Part shown: positions 24,197 through 32,935 of the stretch, one piece after another
Position numbering within the stretch: the stretch's first letter is position 1
How the letters are laid out: each line of letters opens with the position of its first letter
Assembly (NCBI RefSeq): GCF_947500695.1
Contig: NZ_CANMSS010000001.1
Coordinates: forward strand, 824,837 to 888,836
Length of the DNA stretch: 64,000 bases
Source: an uncultured Pseudoteredinibacter sp.
GTDB taxonomy: Bacteria; Pseudomonadota; Gammaproteobacteria; Pseudomonadales; Cellvibrionaceae
Direction of reading: 5' to 3'
Program-made: the position numbers and the translations under genes
Notes under the pieces: generated by a model
Databases searched by the model: none
Told to the model about the DNA's origin: nothing
Seen by the model: the letters and a program-made list of their open reading frames with translations, nothing else

Positions 24197-24591
24197 TAAT
24201 CGTCCTCTTTAAAACGAATAGAAAGGGAGTTTATACAGTAGCGAAGGCCTTTAGGTGCCGGCCCATCGGTAAAAACATGGCCCAAATGACAGGCACATTT
24301 TCGACAATGCACCTCGGTACGTACCATGCCATGACTGCGATCCATCTGCTCTTCCACAGCTTGTCGCTCGGCAGGCTGAGTGAAACTTGGCCAGCCACAA
24401 CCCGAGTCAAATTTTGACTCGGATTCAAACAGCGGCTCACCACAGCAACGGCATAGGTATTGCCCTTGCTCTTTATGATTCCAATATTCGCCTGTAAACG
24501 CTCGCTCCGTCCCCTGCTCTCGGCATACATGAAATTCCTCAGGGCTGAGCTTATCACGCCAATATTCTTTGTTTTTTATGTCCTCAGACAT
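24196..24591 (-). CDS. msrB: Peptide-methionine (R)-S-oxide reductase MsrB
   Basis: 131 residues. It repairs methionine-R-sulfoxide in proteins. The zinc-binding pairs are C47xxC50 and C96xxC99, the SGCGWPSF signature spans 63-70, and the catalytic cysteine is in [11 protein letters not shown] (Cys 119). The ATG at 24591 follows AGGTG; an upstream TTG at 24606 is a possible but less likely start. Translation is coupled to the Tag-like gene. Confidence 0.95.
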   Translation of the reverse strand: MSEDIKNKEYWRDKLSPEEFHVCREQGTERAFTGEYWNHKEQGQYLCRCCGEPLFESESKFDSGCGWPSFTQPAERQAVEEQMDRSHGMVRTEVHCRKCACHLGHVFTDGPAPKGLRYCINSLSIRFKEDD

Positions 24592-24746
24592 CTTTTGCAC
24601 CTGCAATTCGATTTTTGTTAAAGGTTACAGCCCGATTAGCCACTAATTGATCAAACTTTAAGTCGACAGATCCCACCCACAGCCCCTAGAATAATGGCAG
24701 CTGCACGACAGCAATAATATAAGCACCATACAAAAAGCACTACATC

Positions 24747-25961
24747 ATGTATACCATAGAAAAATCAGACAAACTTCACGGGGTTTGCTACGACATACGA
24801 GGGCCTGTTTTAGAACACGCTCAACGCATGGAAGAAGATGGCAGCCGTATTTTAAAGCTCAATATTGGTAACCCAGCGCCATTTGATTTCGCTGCACCCG
24901 ATGAAATCATTAAGGATGTCATTCTCAATCTGAGTGCCGCCGAAGGTTATACCCACTCTAAAGGCCTTTTTGCCGCGCGCAAAGCCATTATGCAGGAGTG
25001 TCAAAAACTCGAAATTACCGGTGTTGAAATTGAAGATATCTATATTGGTAATGGCGTCAGTGAGCTGATCACGATGGCGACTCAAGCCCTACTGAATGAT
25101 GGCGATGAGATTTTAGTCCCCTCCCCTGATTATCCGCTTTGGACAGCGGCCGTAGGACTGGGCGGTGGCAAGCCGGTTCACTACCTTTGTGACGAGCAAT
25201 CCGATTGGCAGCCCGCATTGGACGATATTCGCTCTAAAATTAGCGATCGCACGCGAGCCATTGTTATTATCAACCCTAATAACCCGACGGGCGCTGTCTA
25301 TTCAGAAGCCATGCTACAAGAGCTGGTTCAGATTGCCCGCGAACACCAGCTGGTGCTATTCGCTGATGAGATCTACAGCAAGATTTTATACGACGACGCC
25401 GAATTTACGCCTTTGGGTCGTTTAGCTAAAGATATTGTATGTCTAAGCTTTAACGGTTTATCCAAGTCTTATCGATTGGCCGGCTTTCGCTGCGGTTGGA
25501 TGATTATCTCTGGAGCAAAGCACTTAGCCAAAGGCTATCGTGAAGGCCTAGATATGCTTGCCTCAATGCGCCTTTGTGCCAATGTTCCAGCAATGTATGC
25601 GGTACAAACGGCATTAGGCGGCTACCAAAGTATTAACGAACTTATTTTGCCCGGTGGGCGCTTGCTCGAGCAGCGCAACATCGCCCACGAGGCCATCAGC
25701 CAAATTCCCGGCGTATCTTGTGTAAAGCCCAAAGGGGCGCTGTATCTATTTCCAAAAATCGATTTGGATATCCATAAGATTCATGACGATGAGCAAATGG
25801 TGTTAGATTTTTTGCGACAGAAAAAAGTGCTCCTAGTACAAGGAACCGCTTTTAACTGGCCGAACCCAGACCACTTTAGGATTGTGTTTTTGCCCCGCAA
25901 AGAAGAGCTCAAAGACGCGATTGAGCAGTTTGCGAATTTTATCGAACACTACCGCCAGTAA
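24747..25961 (+). CDS. alaA: Alanine transaminase AlaA (PLP-dependent aminotransferase)
   Basis: 404 residues, near-colinear with E. coli AlaA from the N-terminal VCYDIRGPVLEHA onward. NIGNPAPFDF, IGNGVSELI, the NPNNPTGAVY loop, DEIYSKILYDDA and FNGLSKSYRLAGFRCGWM (the PLP lysine is in SLSK-like GLSKS) are all visible. It interconverts pyruvate and alanine with glutamate in the cytoplasm. The ribosome site is weak. A small protein gene follows after 26 bases. Confidence 0.95.
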   Translation: MYTIEKSDKLHGVCYDIRGPVLEHAQRMEEDGSRILKLNIGNPAPFDFAAPDEIIKDVILNLSAAEGYTHSKGLFAARKAIMQECQKLEITGVEIEDIYIGNGVSELITMATQALLNDGDEILVPSPDYPLWTAAVGLGGGKPVHYLCDEQSDWQPALDDIRSKISDRTRAIVIINPNNPTGAVYSEAMLQELVQIAREHQLVLFADEIYSKILYDDAEFTPLGRLAKDIVCLSFNGLSKSYRLAGFRCGWMIISGAKHLAKGYREGLDMLASMRLCANVPAMYAVQTALGGYQSINELILPGGRLLEQRNIAHEAISQIPGVSCVKPKGALYLFPKIDLDIHKIHDDEQMVLDFLRQKKVLLVQGTAFNWPNPDHFRIVFLPRKEELKDAIEQFANFIEHYRQ

Positions 25962-25987
25962 TTTTATCTAACAAGGCCGAGCAGACT

Positions 25988-26419
25988 ATGAGTGACTTGC
26001 ACATCGATGACTTTTATCGTGACAGCGCCCGTATTCTGCTTCAGCTTTATCGACACTTCCCTCGCCGCGATTTAATTTATACCGAAGATATCATCGGGCC
26101 AGATACGCCAGATGATTTTGGTTTGCCAAGCGACCGCCACCAAGCCTGCTTCGCCACTATGCTGTGGCTCGCAGAACATCAGTATTTAAGTTATGGCAGT
26201 ACAGTAGGTCAAGAAGCCTTAGACCAGGCTACATTGAGTCAACGAGGATTTAATTTGCTTGCTTTACTCGAGCAAGATACTGAGTTTTTTCCACAAGACT
26301 CTGAGACCAGAGCTAAGCACGAAGAAGGTTTGAGCCGAGCCCAGCTGCTGCGTCATAAGTTGAAAAGCGAAAGCTCTATTCGCTTAAACCACTATATGCG
26401 CTACTTGTATACCCTTTGA
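25988..26419 (+). CDS. Conserved hypothetical protein, helical, possible winged helix
   Basis: 143 residues. The first 90 residues (RILLQLYRHFPRRDLIYTEDI, then CFATMLWLAEHQYLSYGS) have a helix-rich, winged-helix-like pattern, ending in LSQRGFNLLALLEQD. The tail is charged and helical. I recognise no named family. The 26-base gap to alaA suggests read-through transcription. Confidence 0.55.
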   Translation: MSDLHIDDFYRDSARILLQLYRHFPRRDLIYTEDIIGPDTPDDFGLPSDRHQACFATMLWLAEHQYLSYGSTVGQEALDQATLSQRGFNLLALLEQDTEFFPQDSETRAKHEEGLSRAQLLRHKLKSESSIRLNHYMRYLYTL

Positions 26420-26486
26420 AACCCTTTGAGCAACACTCTCAACACCCCGATCCGCCGTGATATATAAGGCTTCATCCACATAGCTA

Positions 26487-27482
26487 TTAAGCGCGCATAT
26501 CCTGCTGCCATTGACCTTCATAACGACAATGAAACAGTTTTAACTGCTGGTCACTATTGGTATCCGGAAAATCCTCACTCGGCTTCAAACGCGCGACTTT
26601 AATACATTCTGGACACTCTTGTGCGATTAACTCGTCGATAAAGTCTTCACCCAACTCAGGGGCATTTAAACACAATAAAATATCGGCACCGTGCTCGGCC
26701 AACTGGGGAATACGGCGGATTAGCTTGGCATAATCCTGCTTTGCTACAAAGCTGCCCTTTTGAAAGGATGGAGGATCAAGGATTAATACACCATAGGGGC
26801 CAGGCCTACGGATACGCCCCCAAGATTTCAAAATGTTTTCCGCTAAAAAACGAGTTTTACAGTTTGCAACCTCAGCAAGCTGATGATTAAACTGATGATT
26901 TTTTTGCCCCGTCTTAAGTGCACCACGTGCCATATCGACATTCACGACTTCTGAAGCACCAGCGGCGGCGGCAACCACACTAAAAGCACAAGTATAAGAA
27001 AATAGGTTTAGAACTTTTTTGTCTTTAGCATGTGCCTCTAGCCACTTCCGGCCGGGCTCCATATCCAAAAAGAAGCCTGAATTTTGACGACCACCAAGCT
27101 GAATCTGAAAGCGCAACTCTCCACGTCGAGCAAATAAGGTCTCTTCAGCATCAAACCCATCGGCACAGTATAGCCACTCACTGGGCGCGCCATGTACATA
27201 ACGATAGGAAACACCCAAGGCCAAAATATCATTGGCGACCATTAGGGGTTTAAGCTGCTCGCAGAGCAGGTCTAAAAAAGATTTTTCTACTTCAGCAAAA
27301 CATACGATCCACAATACTGGGCTGTAATAATCAATAACAATGTGCTCCAAGCCTGGATAGCACTGGCCGCGACCATGAAATATCCGCCTTGAGTCCTTAG
27401 ATTGAAAAACTCCCAGCTGTTTTTTTTCTTCGATATGCTCCAACAACTGAGCAAACTGTTTTTCCGTATCGTTCGATAACAC
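26487..27482 (-). CDS. Class I SAM-dependent methyltransferase, RlmI/RlmK-like
   Basis: 331 residues from a GTG start (AGAGG upstream). The N-terminal beta-rich part (LEHIVIDYYSPVLWIVCF, then LGVSYRYVHG) precedes the methyltransferase core: VLNLFSYTCAFSVVAAAAGA (SAM motif I), NVDMARGAL, then LILDPPSFQKG (the N/D-P-P-S catalytic motif of 23S rRNA methylases). It most resembles the RlmK/RlmI type that makes 5-methylcytosine or 7-methylguanine in 23S rRNA. The exact target cannot be read. Confidence 0.8.
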   Translation of the reverse strand: MLSNDTEKQFAQLLEHIEEKKQLGVFQSKDSRRIFHGRGQCYPGLEHIVIDYYSPVLWIVCFAEVEKSFLDLLCEQLKPLMVANDILALGVSYRYVHGAPSEWLYCADGFDAEETLFARRGELRFQIQLGGRQNSGFFLDMEPGRKWLEAHAKDKKVLNLFSYTCAFSVVAAAAGASEVVNVDMARGALKTGQKNHQFNHQLAEVANCKTRFLAENILKSWGRIRRPGPYGVLILDPPSFQKGSFVAKQDYAKLIRRIPQLAEHGADILLCLNAPELGEDFIDELIAQECPECIKVARLKPSEDFPDTNSDQQLKLFHCRYEGQWQQDMRA

Positions 27483-27542
27483 TACTACAACCTCTAAAAT
27501 CTACAGCCGAGCTGATAAAACAACATCATCAACAACAAACAC

Positions 27543-28700
27543 TTATACACCACAGCTAATTGGATAATAAATGGTATCGCGATAACCACAGAGCACTGGG
27601 ATATGACCACTTAGCCCACGATCGAGTTCTGGGTCATTACTATCGATCAATAGAGGCCTGTTCTGCAATTCGGTAATTTTTGTTTTTGTGGCCAACACCC
27701 AAATATTGTCACGCCCTAAAGCCCTTAAAACCGCTGGGCTTAGTTGCTGATTGCCTCGCCCAAGCAAGTGCCCCTGACCACCAATAGCTGTTATCAAGGC
27801 TTTACACTTAGCAGGGTTCTCCTGTAGCAATGTTTCTAAGTAGCCAGCATCAACATCCTTGGCGATTAACTCTCCAGCGTGTAGAACATCAAAGCCTAGC
27901 AAGGTGCCCTCTAAGTGCAGCTCATCCAGTACGGCCTTGGGCGTACTTCCAGGACCAATTAAATAAAACTCATCGTCTTCAAGGCGCTCAACGATATCAG
28001 CAGCAATATCCGCTAACACCAGCTCCTCTACCTCGCGACCAGAATTCTTGGTTTGCTGAACAAAGTGGCCAACTTCAGGCACCCATAATTCGCCATAGTA
28101 CTTTGACCGTACCTGCCCCTGACGAAATAGAGTCTCATCAATATCGCGCACTTCTTGCTGGCGCAAGTCAACCAAACCGTTTTTAAGAAGCAATAACAAC
28201 ACTTCAGCTGCCGATTCAGGATTAATGGCAAATACTGCAGAGTGCATTTTTACACCAGCTGGAATTCCCAAACACACCTGAGCAGAAAGTTCCGAGGAAA
28301 AAGCATTGACCATATTTCTTGCAGTACCATCGCCACCAACGAAAAGCAGCAAGTCGATACCCTCACACGCTAACTCTTGAGCGATTCGCTCACTGTCTTC
28401 TGCTGTACTAAAACCTTGATCACTCAAGGTGCCAACAACTCGATGGGGTAGCCCAAGCTCCTTAAATAGCTGCTCACCCATTTCAGTAGGCGCGGTGAGA
28501 ATTTCTAAATCAGCTTGTCGCTCTAATAATGGTGTGAGTGCCCGTTTAGCACGCTCAGCAGAGCGGCCAGCTTGTTGGCGCAACTCATCACTGATCTCAT
28601 CACTGCCCTTTAAGCCTTCAGGACCGCCTAGACCGGCATAGGGGTTTAATAAAAAGCCAAGACGAAAAGGCTTCGCCTTGCTATCTAATTCAGAATTCAT
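27543..28700 (-). CDS. ATP-NAD kinase family protein
   Basis: 385 residues. GFLLNPYAGLGGPEGLKGSD at the N-terminus and FVGGDGTARNMVNAF (GGDGT motif) are the signature of the ATP-NAD kinase/diacylglycerol-kinase superfamily; GIPAGVKMHSAVFAINPE and a Gly-rich loop (ITAIGGQGHLLGRGNQQL) follow. This long COG3199-type subgroup is not the housekeeping NAD kinase. Substrate unproven. The CbiM-like gene lies just 22 bases upstream, so the two probably share a transcript. Confidence 0.82.
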   Translation of the reverse strand: MNSELDSKAKPFRLGFLLNPYAGLGGPEGLKGSDEISDELRQQAGRSAERAKRALTPLLERQADLEILTAPTEMGEQLFKELGLPHRVVGTLSDQGFSTAEDSERIAQELACEGIDLLLFVGGDGTARNMVNAFSSELSAQVCLGIPAGVKMHSAVFAINPESAAEVLLLLLKNGLVDLRQQEVRDIDETLFRQGQVRSKYYGELWVPEVGHFVQQTKNSGREVEELVLADIAADIVERLEDDEFYLIGPGSTPKAVLDELHLEGTLLGFDVLHAGELIAKDVDAGYLETLLQENPAKCKALITAIGGQGHLLGRGNQQLSPAVLRALGRDNIWVLATKTKITELQNRPLLIDSNDPELDRGLSGHIPVLCGYRDTIYYPISCGV

Positions 28701-28722
28701 GTTTTGAACCGCTAGTGGAAAC

Positions 28723-29394
28723 TCAGTTGTGACGATCTAAATAGGAATCGTCGTCATAAGACCTTACAAGGTGGGGGTAAAATATCGTTAACACCGATGT
28801 CATAGCACCATTAATAAAACCCTCAGGAAAGAGCATCAATGCAAACAGGTGCGCGTATTGAGCCAACATTCCCCAGTGGGCATCGGCCGCAATTATATAA
28901 AATAACAAGGCCGAAAAACACAACACAGCCAGCAGGGATAACATAGCCCCAACAAAGCCACCACCCAGCATAAAAATAAAGACGTTGCGAACCCGCATTC
29001 TTTCTAATAAAGCAATAAATGCCATGCTAACGCTCGCCGGCACAATGACATTAAGAAAAAGCTCTATAGGTAGCTGAATTCCAAAGCGGCTGCACAGCAC
29101 GCTATTCAACACTACAGCGAGTGAGCCCCCAAGTACCGCTAGGTGCCAACCAAAAACCAAACTGAGCGTAGTGATGGCTAAGGGGTGAAAGGCTATGACA
29201 TCTAGCACATTGACCTGCAGCAACCAAAAAAAGGCCAAAGCGACAATAGCGGCAAACCAGGCATGCTGGCGCTGCGAGTGGGCTATCAATTGCCGCCAAG
29301 GTGCTTTTATCGCGGCAAACATCAGCAGCAACACCGTTAGCATCGCAAGTGCGTAGTAGGAAAAATTGAGCTCTGGGGGAATCAGTAAAAACAT
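28723..29394 (-). CDS. CbiM-like membrane permease (ECF-type)
   Basis: 223 residues with about seven transmembrane helices. The family marks are HPLAITTLSLVFGWHLAVLGGSLAVVLN and LFPEGFINGAMTSVL. The CbiM fold belongs to energy-coupling-factor metal importers, usually with Cbi N/Q/O subunits; none is visible here, so this member may act alone or with an unlinked partner. The chosen ATG at 29394 has AGGAGA some distance upstream; a more upstream ATG at 29442 would add 16 residues. Confidence 0.7.
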   Translation of the reverse strand: MFLLIPPELNFSYYALAMLTVLLLMFAAIKAPWRQLIAHSQRQHAWFAAIVALAFFWLLQVNVLDVIAFHPLAITTLSLVFGWHLAVLGGSLAVVLNSVLCSRFGIQLPIELFLNVIVPASVSMAFIALLERMRVRNVFIFMLGGGFVGAMLSLLAVLCFSALLFYIIAADAHWGMLAQYAHLFALMLFPEGFINGAMTSVLTIFYPHLVRSYDDDSYLDRHN

Positions 29395-29455
29395 AGGGCT
29401 ATTGTCTCCTTTTTGCCAACGCCCCTGCAAATAAGAAAACACAAAGACTGTTTCG

Positions 29456-29718
29456 GGAACCTCTGATTAAGTCCCGCCCGCCTCTGGCGCTCAGAGCAGT
29501 GCAGCAGCTAGGCAATGAATACAGGCGAGCTGGTTGCCCGGCGAAATTCATTAACGCCGCTGCTGTATTGCTCTGAACGACCCGAAGGACGGGCACTAAA
29601 GCGGCCATCTACTTTGTCAACCAGCTTGCAAAGTACCCGGCCATCCACTGCGCTGTCTATCTCGTAGCTGGCCGCTTTTATGCCCGCAGAGAACTGGCGG
29701 GACTTAATCATAGGTTCC
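29456..29718. mobile_element. Non-autonomous element with 23-bp terminal inverted repeats (MITE-like)
   Basis: GGAACCTCTGATTAAGTCC plus CGCC at the left end is matched by its complement at the right end with one mismatch. No transposase frame is inside the 263 bp. The interior carries further nested inverted repeats (CAGAGCA.GTGCAGCAG with CTGCTG..TGCTCTGA; AATGAAT with ATTCATT; AAGCGGCC with GGCCGCTT), so it can fold extensively. No clear target-site duplication is seen. Confidence 0.75.
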
Positions 29719-29869
29719 TTGGATCTAACTTTTAACAAGCGGCAAAATTTCGCCACCCTAGCTTTCAGCAGCTTTGAATCAGCGCCAATAAATCGCCATG
29801 AATAGCGCGACAAACGGTATACGTAATGTAAGCTATTGTTTTTAAAGGCTATTAATTACACAAAAATAC

Positions 29870-29885
29870 TGGCACGGTTTTCGCT
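29870..29885 (+). promoter_or_regulatory. Candidate sigma-54 promoter for the GGDEF gene
   Basis: TGGCACGGTTTTCGCT matches the TGGCACG-N4-TTGCW consensus at all but one base, with the GG and GC dinucleotides at the required 10-base spacing. It lies 107 bases upstream of the ATG at 29992. Confidence 0.6.
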
Positions 29886-29991
29886 TTTACATAGGCAATC
29901 GCACCAAAGAGCGGGATTGAATGGCCACTATGGCAAGTTTTATCCCTTGCCGCTTTTTGGGAAAGCTAAGAGATAACACTAGGATTGCTAT

Positions 29992-30948
29992 ATGGTCACT
30001 TCAGTACAAATCAGTTCTCGCCCCAGTAAGGCCAAAGAAGTGATTGCGCCCAGCCGTATTGCCGTACCACAGCAGGATCTAAGCGATGAACTTTTTCGCT
30101 TAACCCAACGCCTTCAAACCAGCTTAGAGCTTGAGCAGGTGTTAGAGATATTCTTCCAACAATTGCAGCAGCATGTGAATATCGGCGGAATGGTTTACAC
30201 CAGCCCTTGCAAACAACACATTAAGCTTGGGCGGCCCAATATACATCACGTAGACTATCAACTGAGTCGCCAGACTGCAGAGGGTGATGATGGCCTAGGC
30301 GCTGTGGTATTTAGCCGTGCCAAACGCTTCGCGGAAAACGAACTGATCTTAATTGAGTCCTTCCTCGGTCCATTGATCTACCCATTACGAAATGCCCTGC
30401 TCTACCGCCAGGCCTTGGCGGCAGCAATGTGTGACCCTTTAACCCAGACCGGTAACCGGGCTGCAATGAGTAATGCATTGCAACGCGAAATTCAGTTGGC
30501 TAATCGTTATCAGCAAGCTCTTTCGATGATGGTCATCGATATTGACCACTTCAAATCCGTCAATGATAACTACGGCCATGCCGCCGGTGATGATGTTATT
30601 TGTAATGTCGCCAAAGCGATTACGACGGTTTGCCGTGAGACCGACCTAACTTTCCGTTTTGGTGGTGAAGAGTTTGTAGTCTTGCTTAATAAAACCGATG
30701 CCGCTGGCGCCAGAGTGATTGCCGAACGAGTGCGTCGCCATATAGCTTCACTGAACACCCAGTCCGATCAGCACGCCATTTCTGTAACGGCCAGTATCGG
30801 CACAGCAGAGCTTAATCAGGATGATAATGGTGAGAGCTTGTTTGAACGAGCTGACAGCGCACTTTACAAAGCCAAACAGCAAGGTCGTAACAAAGTTGTG
30901 AGTTATGACTTGATGGACAATGTTCAGCACTCACTGCTAGAAATGTAA
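29992..30948 (+). CDS. Diguanylate cyclase (GGDEF)
   Basis: 318 residues. An N-terminal helical/GAF-like region (about 28-140) with no predicted membrane helix is followed by a GGDEF domain: DPLTQTGNR, VIDIDHFKSVNDNYGHAAGD, and the active-site GGEEF (224-228). RETD (215-218), five residues before it, is an intact inhibitory I-site, so product feedback is expected. The enzyme makes c-di-GMP from GTP in the cytoplasm. AGGA lies six bases before the ATG. A bidirectional terminator follows. The upstream candidate sigma-54 promoter suggests regulation by an enhancer-binding protein. Confidence 0.95.
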   Translation: MVTSVQISSRPSKAKEVIAPSRIAVPQQDLSDELFRLTQRLQTSLELEQVLEIFFQQLQQHVNIGGMVYTSPCKQHIKLGRPNIHHVDYQLSRQTAEGDDGLGAVVFSRAKRFAENELILIESFLGPLIYPLRNALLYRQALAAAMCDPLTQTGNRAAMSNALQREIQLANRYQQALSMMVIDIDHFKSVNDNYGHAAGDDVICNVAKAITTVCRETDLTFRFGGEEFVVLLNKTDAAGARVIAERVRRHIASLNTQSDQHAISVTASIGTAELNQDDNGESLFERADSALYKAKQQGRNKVVSYDLMDNVQHSLLEM

Positions 30949-30975
30949 AACGGAAGCCTAAGCTTCCGTTTTATT
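30947..30975. terminator. Bidirectional terminator between the GGDEF gene and rluB
   Basis: AAAACGGAAGC / GCTTCCGTTTT arms with loop CTAA; T-runs on both strands. It overlaps the end of the GGDEF gene. Confidence 0.85.
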
Positions 30976-31014
30976 TCAACCTTAGGAATTGTTTAACAAT
31001 CCTATATAGCAATC

Positions 31015-31899
31015 CTACTTACGCTTTCCAGGATTACTAAAGTGGTGAGGTCGCTGCCCCTTACCTGCTCGCAAGCGCTTTTGATGGCGACGTTGATACT
31101 CTTTTTCGGACTTAGTTTGCATTAGTCTTTCAGTAGCCTCTAAGCCCGCAGTCATAGCCAACTCGGCGACTTCTTTATCATTAAGCTCAATCCACTGACC
31201 TACTCGCACATGGGAAGGGATAAAAATATTTCCATATCTTACCCGCTTAAGACGCGAAACATTAACGCCTTGAGACTCCCATAAACGGCGCACCTCACGG
31301 TTACGACCTTCCATCACCACACAGTAAAACCAGCGGTTTTTACCTTCTCCAGGCCCTTCTACAATGTCCGTAAAGCGCGCCATGCCATCATCAAGCATCA
31401 CACCTTCACGCAAGCGCTTTAGCATATCCTCATCAACATCACCTTGAATCCTAATAAGGTATTCGCGGTCAATATTTGAAGATGGATGCATAAGCTTATT
31501 AGCCAAGTCACCATCATTGGTAAATAACAACAAACCACTGGTATTAAAATCCAAACGCCCAATCGAAATCCAGCGGCCAGACTTTAACTTTGGCAAGCGC
31601 TCGTAAACAGTTCGACGACCTTCAGGGTCTTTACGGGAACAAATCTCCCCTTCGGGCTTGTTGTACAACAAGACCCTAGGACGCTCACGAACCGCGCTAT
31701 CAATACTGACTCGACGGCCATCAAAATCAATGCGGTCACTTTCAGTAACACGATCACCGAGCTTCGCCAGTTCACCGTTAACCTGTACACGACCATCTGA
31801 GATGGCACGCTCCATTTCACGACGAGAACCAAGTCCTGCTCGCGCTAAAACTTTCTGTAATTTTTCATCAGGTTGTGCCTGATCACTTTCATTGCGCAT
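31015..31899 (-). CDS. rluB: 23S rRNA pseudouridine(2605) synthase RluB
   Basis: 294 residues. An S4 RNA-binding domain ([20 protein letters not shown]) is followed by the RsuA-type catalytic domain: [20 protein letters not shown] (catalytic Asp in GRLD), KLMHPSS and [10 protein letters not shown]. It isomerises U2605-equivalent in 23S rRNA. It follows scpB with a 6-base gap and shares its operon. The lysine/arginine-rich tail ([17 protein letters not shown]) is typical. Confidence 0.93.
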   Translation of the reverse strand: MRNESDQAQPDEKLQKVLARAGLGSRREMERAISDGRVQVNGELAKLGDRVTESDRIDFDGRRVSIDSAVRERPRVLLYNKPEGEICSRKDPEGRRTVYERLPKLKSGRWISIGRLDFNTSGLLLFTNDGDLANKLMHPSSNIDREYLIRIQGDVDEDMLKRLREGVMLDDGMARFTDIVEGPGEGKNRWFYCVVMEGRNREVRRLWESQGVNVSRLKRVRYGNIFIPSHVRVGQWIELNDKEVAELAMTAGLEATERLMQTKSEKEYQRRHQKRLRAGKGQRPHHFSNPGKRK

Positions 31900-31905
31900 G
31901 CTGAC

Positions 31906-32904
31906 CTACTGGTTTTCTTGCTCGGCCTGTTCGGCCATCATTTCACGTTCTAGTTCTTCGGCGGCGGCTAATTCCGCCTCCTCTTGAGCGATTACTGCTG
32001 CTAATTCAGCAGCTTCGGCTTCGGCTTCGGCTTCGGCTTCGGCTTCGGCTTCGGCTTCGGCTTCGGCTTCTAGTGTGTTCTCTGACTCTGAATCTTCAAG
32101 CGCTGAGCCTTCAAGATCAGCATCTACTTGCTGTTCATTTTCAGCGGCTTCACCTTCAGCACTTTCAGGCTCTTCGCTCTCAAGTTCTGAATCCTCAAGC
32201 TCATTGCTCTGTACCTCTCCACCTTCAGCCTCTGTACCTTCAGCGGCCAGGCGCTCGGCCTCGGCTTTTTCGGCTTCCCCTTCTGGGTCGATCGGGAGGT
32301 CCTTAGTGGGTGGAATCTCCATACCCTCATCTAATTGCAGCTCTGGATTCATTTTTTCCAGATCGGCAATTTCACTCAAGCTTGGCAACTGCTCCAAACT
32401 ATTGAGATTAAAGTAATCCAAAAACTGTTTGGTTGTCGCATATAGCGATGGTCGCCCTGGCACATCGCGGTGCCCAACTACCTTCACCCATTCACGCTCG
32501 GTAAGCGTTTTAATGATATGGGAGCTCACCGCGACACCGCGAATCTCTTCGATATCACCGCGAGTAATCGGCTGGCGGTAAGCAATTAAAGCTAAGGTTT
32601 CCAATAACGCACGGGAATATTTTTGCGGTTTTTCTTCCCATAAGCGGTTTACCCACTTGGCCGTATCAGCAACAACTTGAAAACGCCAACCGGAACCGAC
32701 TTCGACCAACTCATAACCTCGATCTTTACAATCGGCCTGAATATCTTCTAAAGCTGCTTGAATTTCATCTTTCGCTGGCGGCTCTTGATCTTCCTCGTCA
32801 TCTTTGACTAAAAATAGTTCATGCAAGCGTTTAACGGTTAGTGGCTGTGCAGCCGCCAACAATGCCCCTTCAATAATTTTGCGCAGCAGAATTTTATCGT
32901 TCAT
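31906..32904 (-). CDS. scpB: Segregation and condensation protein ScpB with Glu-Ala repeat tail
   Basis: 332 residues. The N-terminal half carries the two winged-helix domains of ScpB (LLRKIIEGALLAAAQPLTVK, WEEKPQKYSRALLETLALIAYRQPITRGDIEEIRGV, then GRPSLYATTKQFLDYFNLNSL). From about residue 190 there is a long acidic tail, including an uninterrupted AE dipeptide run coded by a hexanucleotide repeat (32013-32070). ScpB binds ScpA and SMC in chromosome condensation. The tail is longer than in most homologues. Start ATG with AAGGA 11 bases upstream. Confidence 0.93.
   Translation of the reverse strand: MNDKILLRKIIEGALLAAAQPLTVKRLHELFLVKDDEEDQEPPAKDEIQAALEDIQADCKDRGYELVEVGSGWRFQVVADTAKWVNRLWEEKPQKYSRALLETLALIAYRQPITRGDIEEIRGVAVSSHIIKTLTEREWVKVVGHRDVPGRPSLYATTKQFLDYFNLNSLEQLPSLSEIADLEKMNPELQLDEGMEIPPTKDLPIDPEGEAEKAEAERLAAEGTEAEGGEVQSNELEDSELESEEPESAEGEAAENEQQVDADLEGSALEDSESENTLEAEAEAEAEAEAEAEAEAEAAELAAVIAQEEAELAAAEELEREMMAEQAEQENQ
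32013..32070. repeat. Hexanucleotide repeat in scpB (about 9.7 copies)
   Basis: Uninterrupted CTTCGG (complement CCGAAG) units code for the Ala-Glu run. Six-base units keep the frame whatever their number. Confidence 0.9.
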
Positions 32905-32935
32905 TAATAAATATTATCCTTAACTGTTTACGCGT

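Larger units (their letters stand above)
29395..29991. other. Intergenic region with inverted-repeat element and promoter
   Basis: No gene is called. It contains the element at 29456-29718 and the sigma-54-type promoter at 29870-29885. Open frames across the element are non-coding. Confidence 0.6.

Noticed and set aside
32075..32416. Serine-rich open frame opposite scpB
   Set aside because: It is the antisense reading of the acidic, repeat-rich scpB tail.
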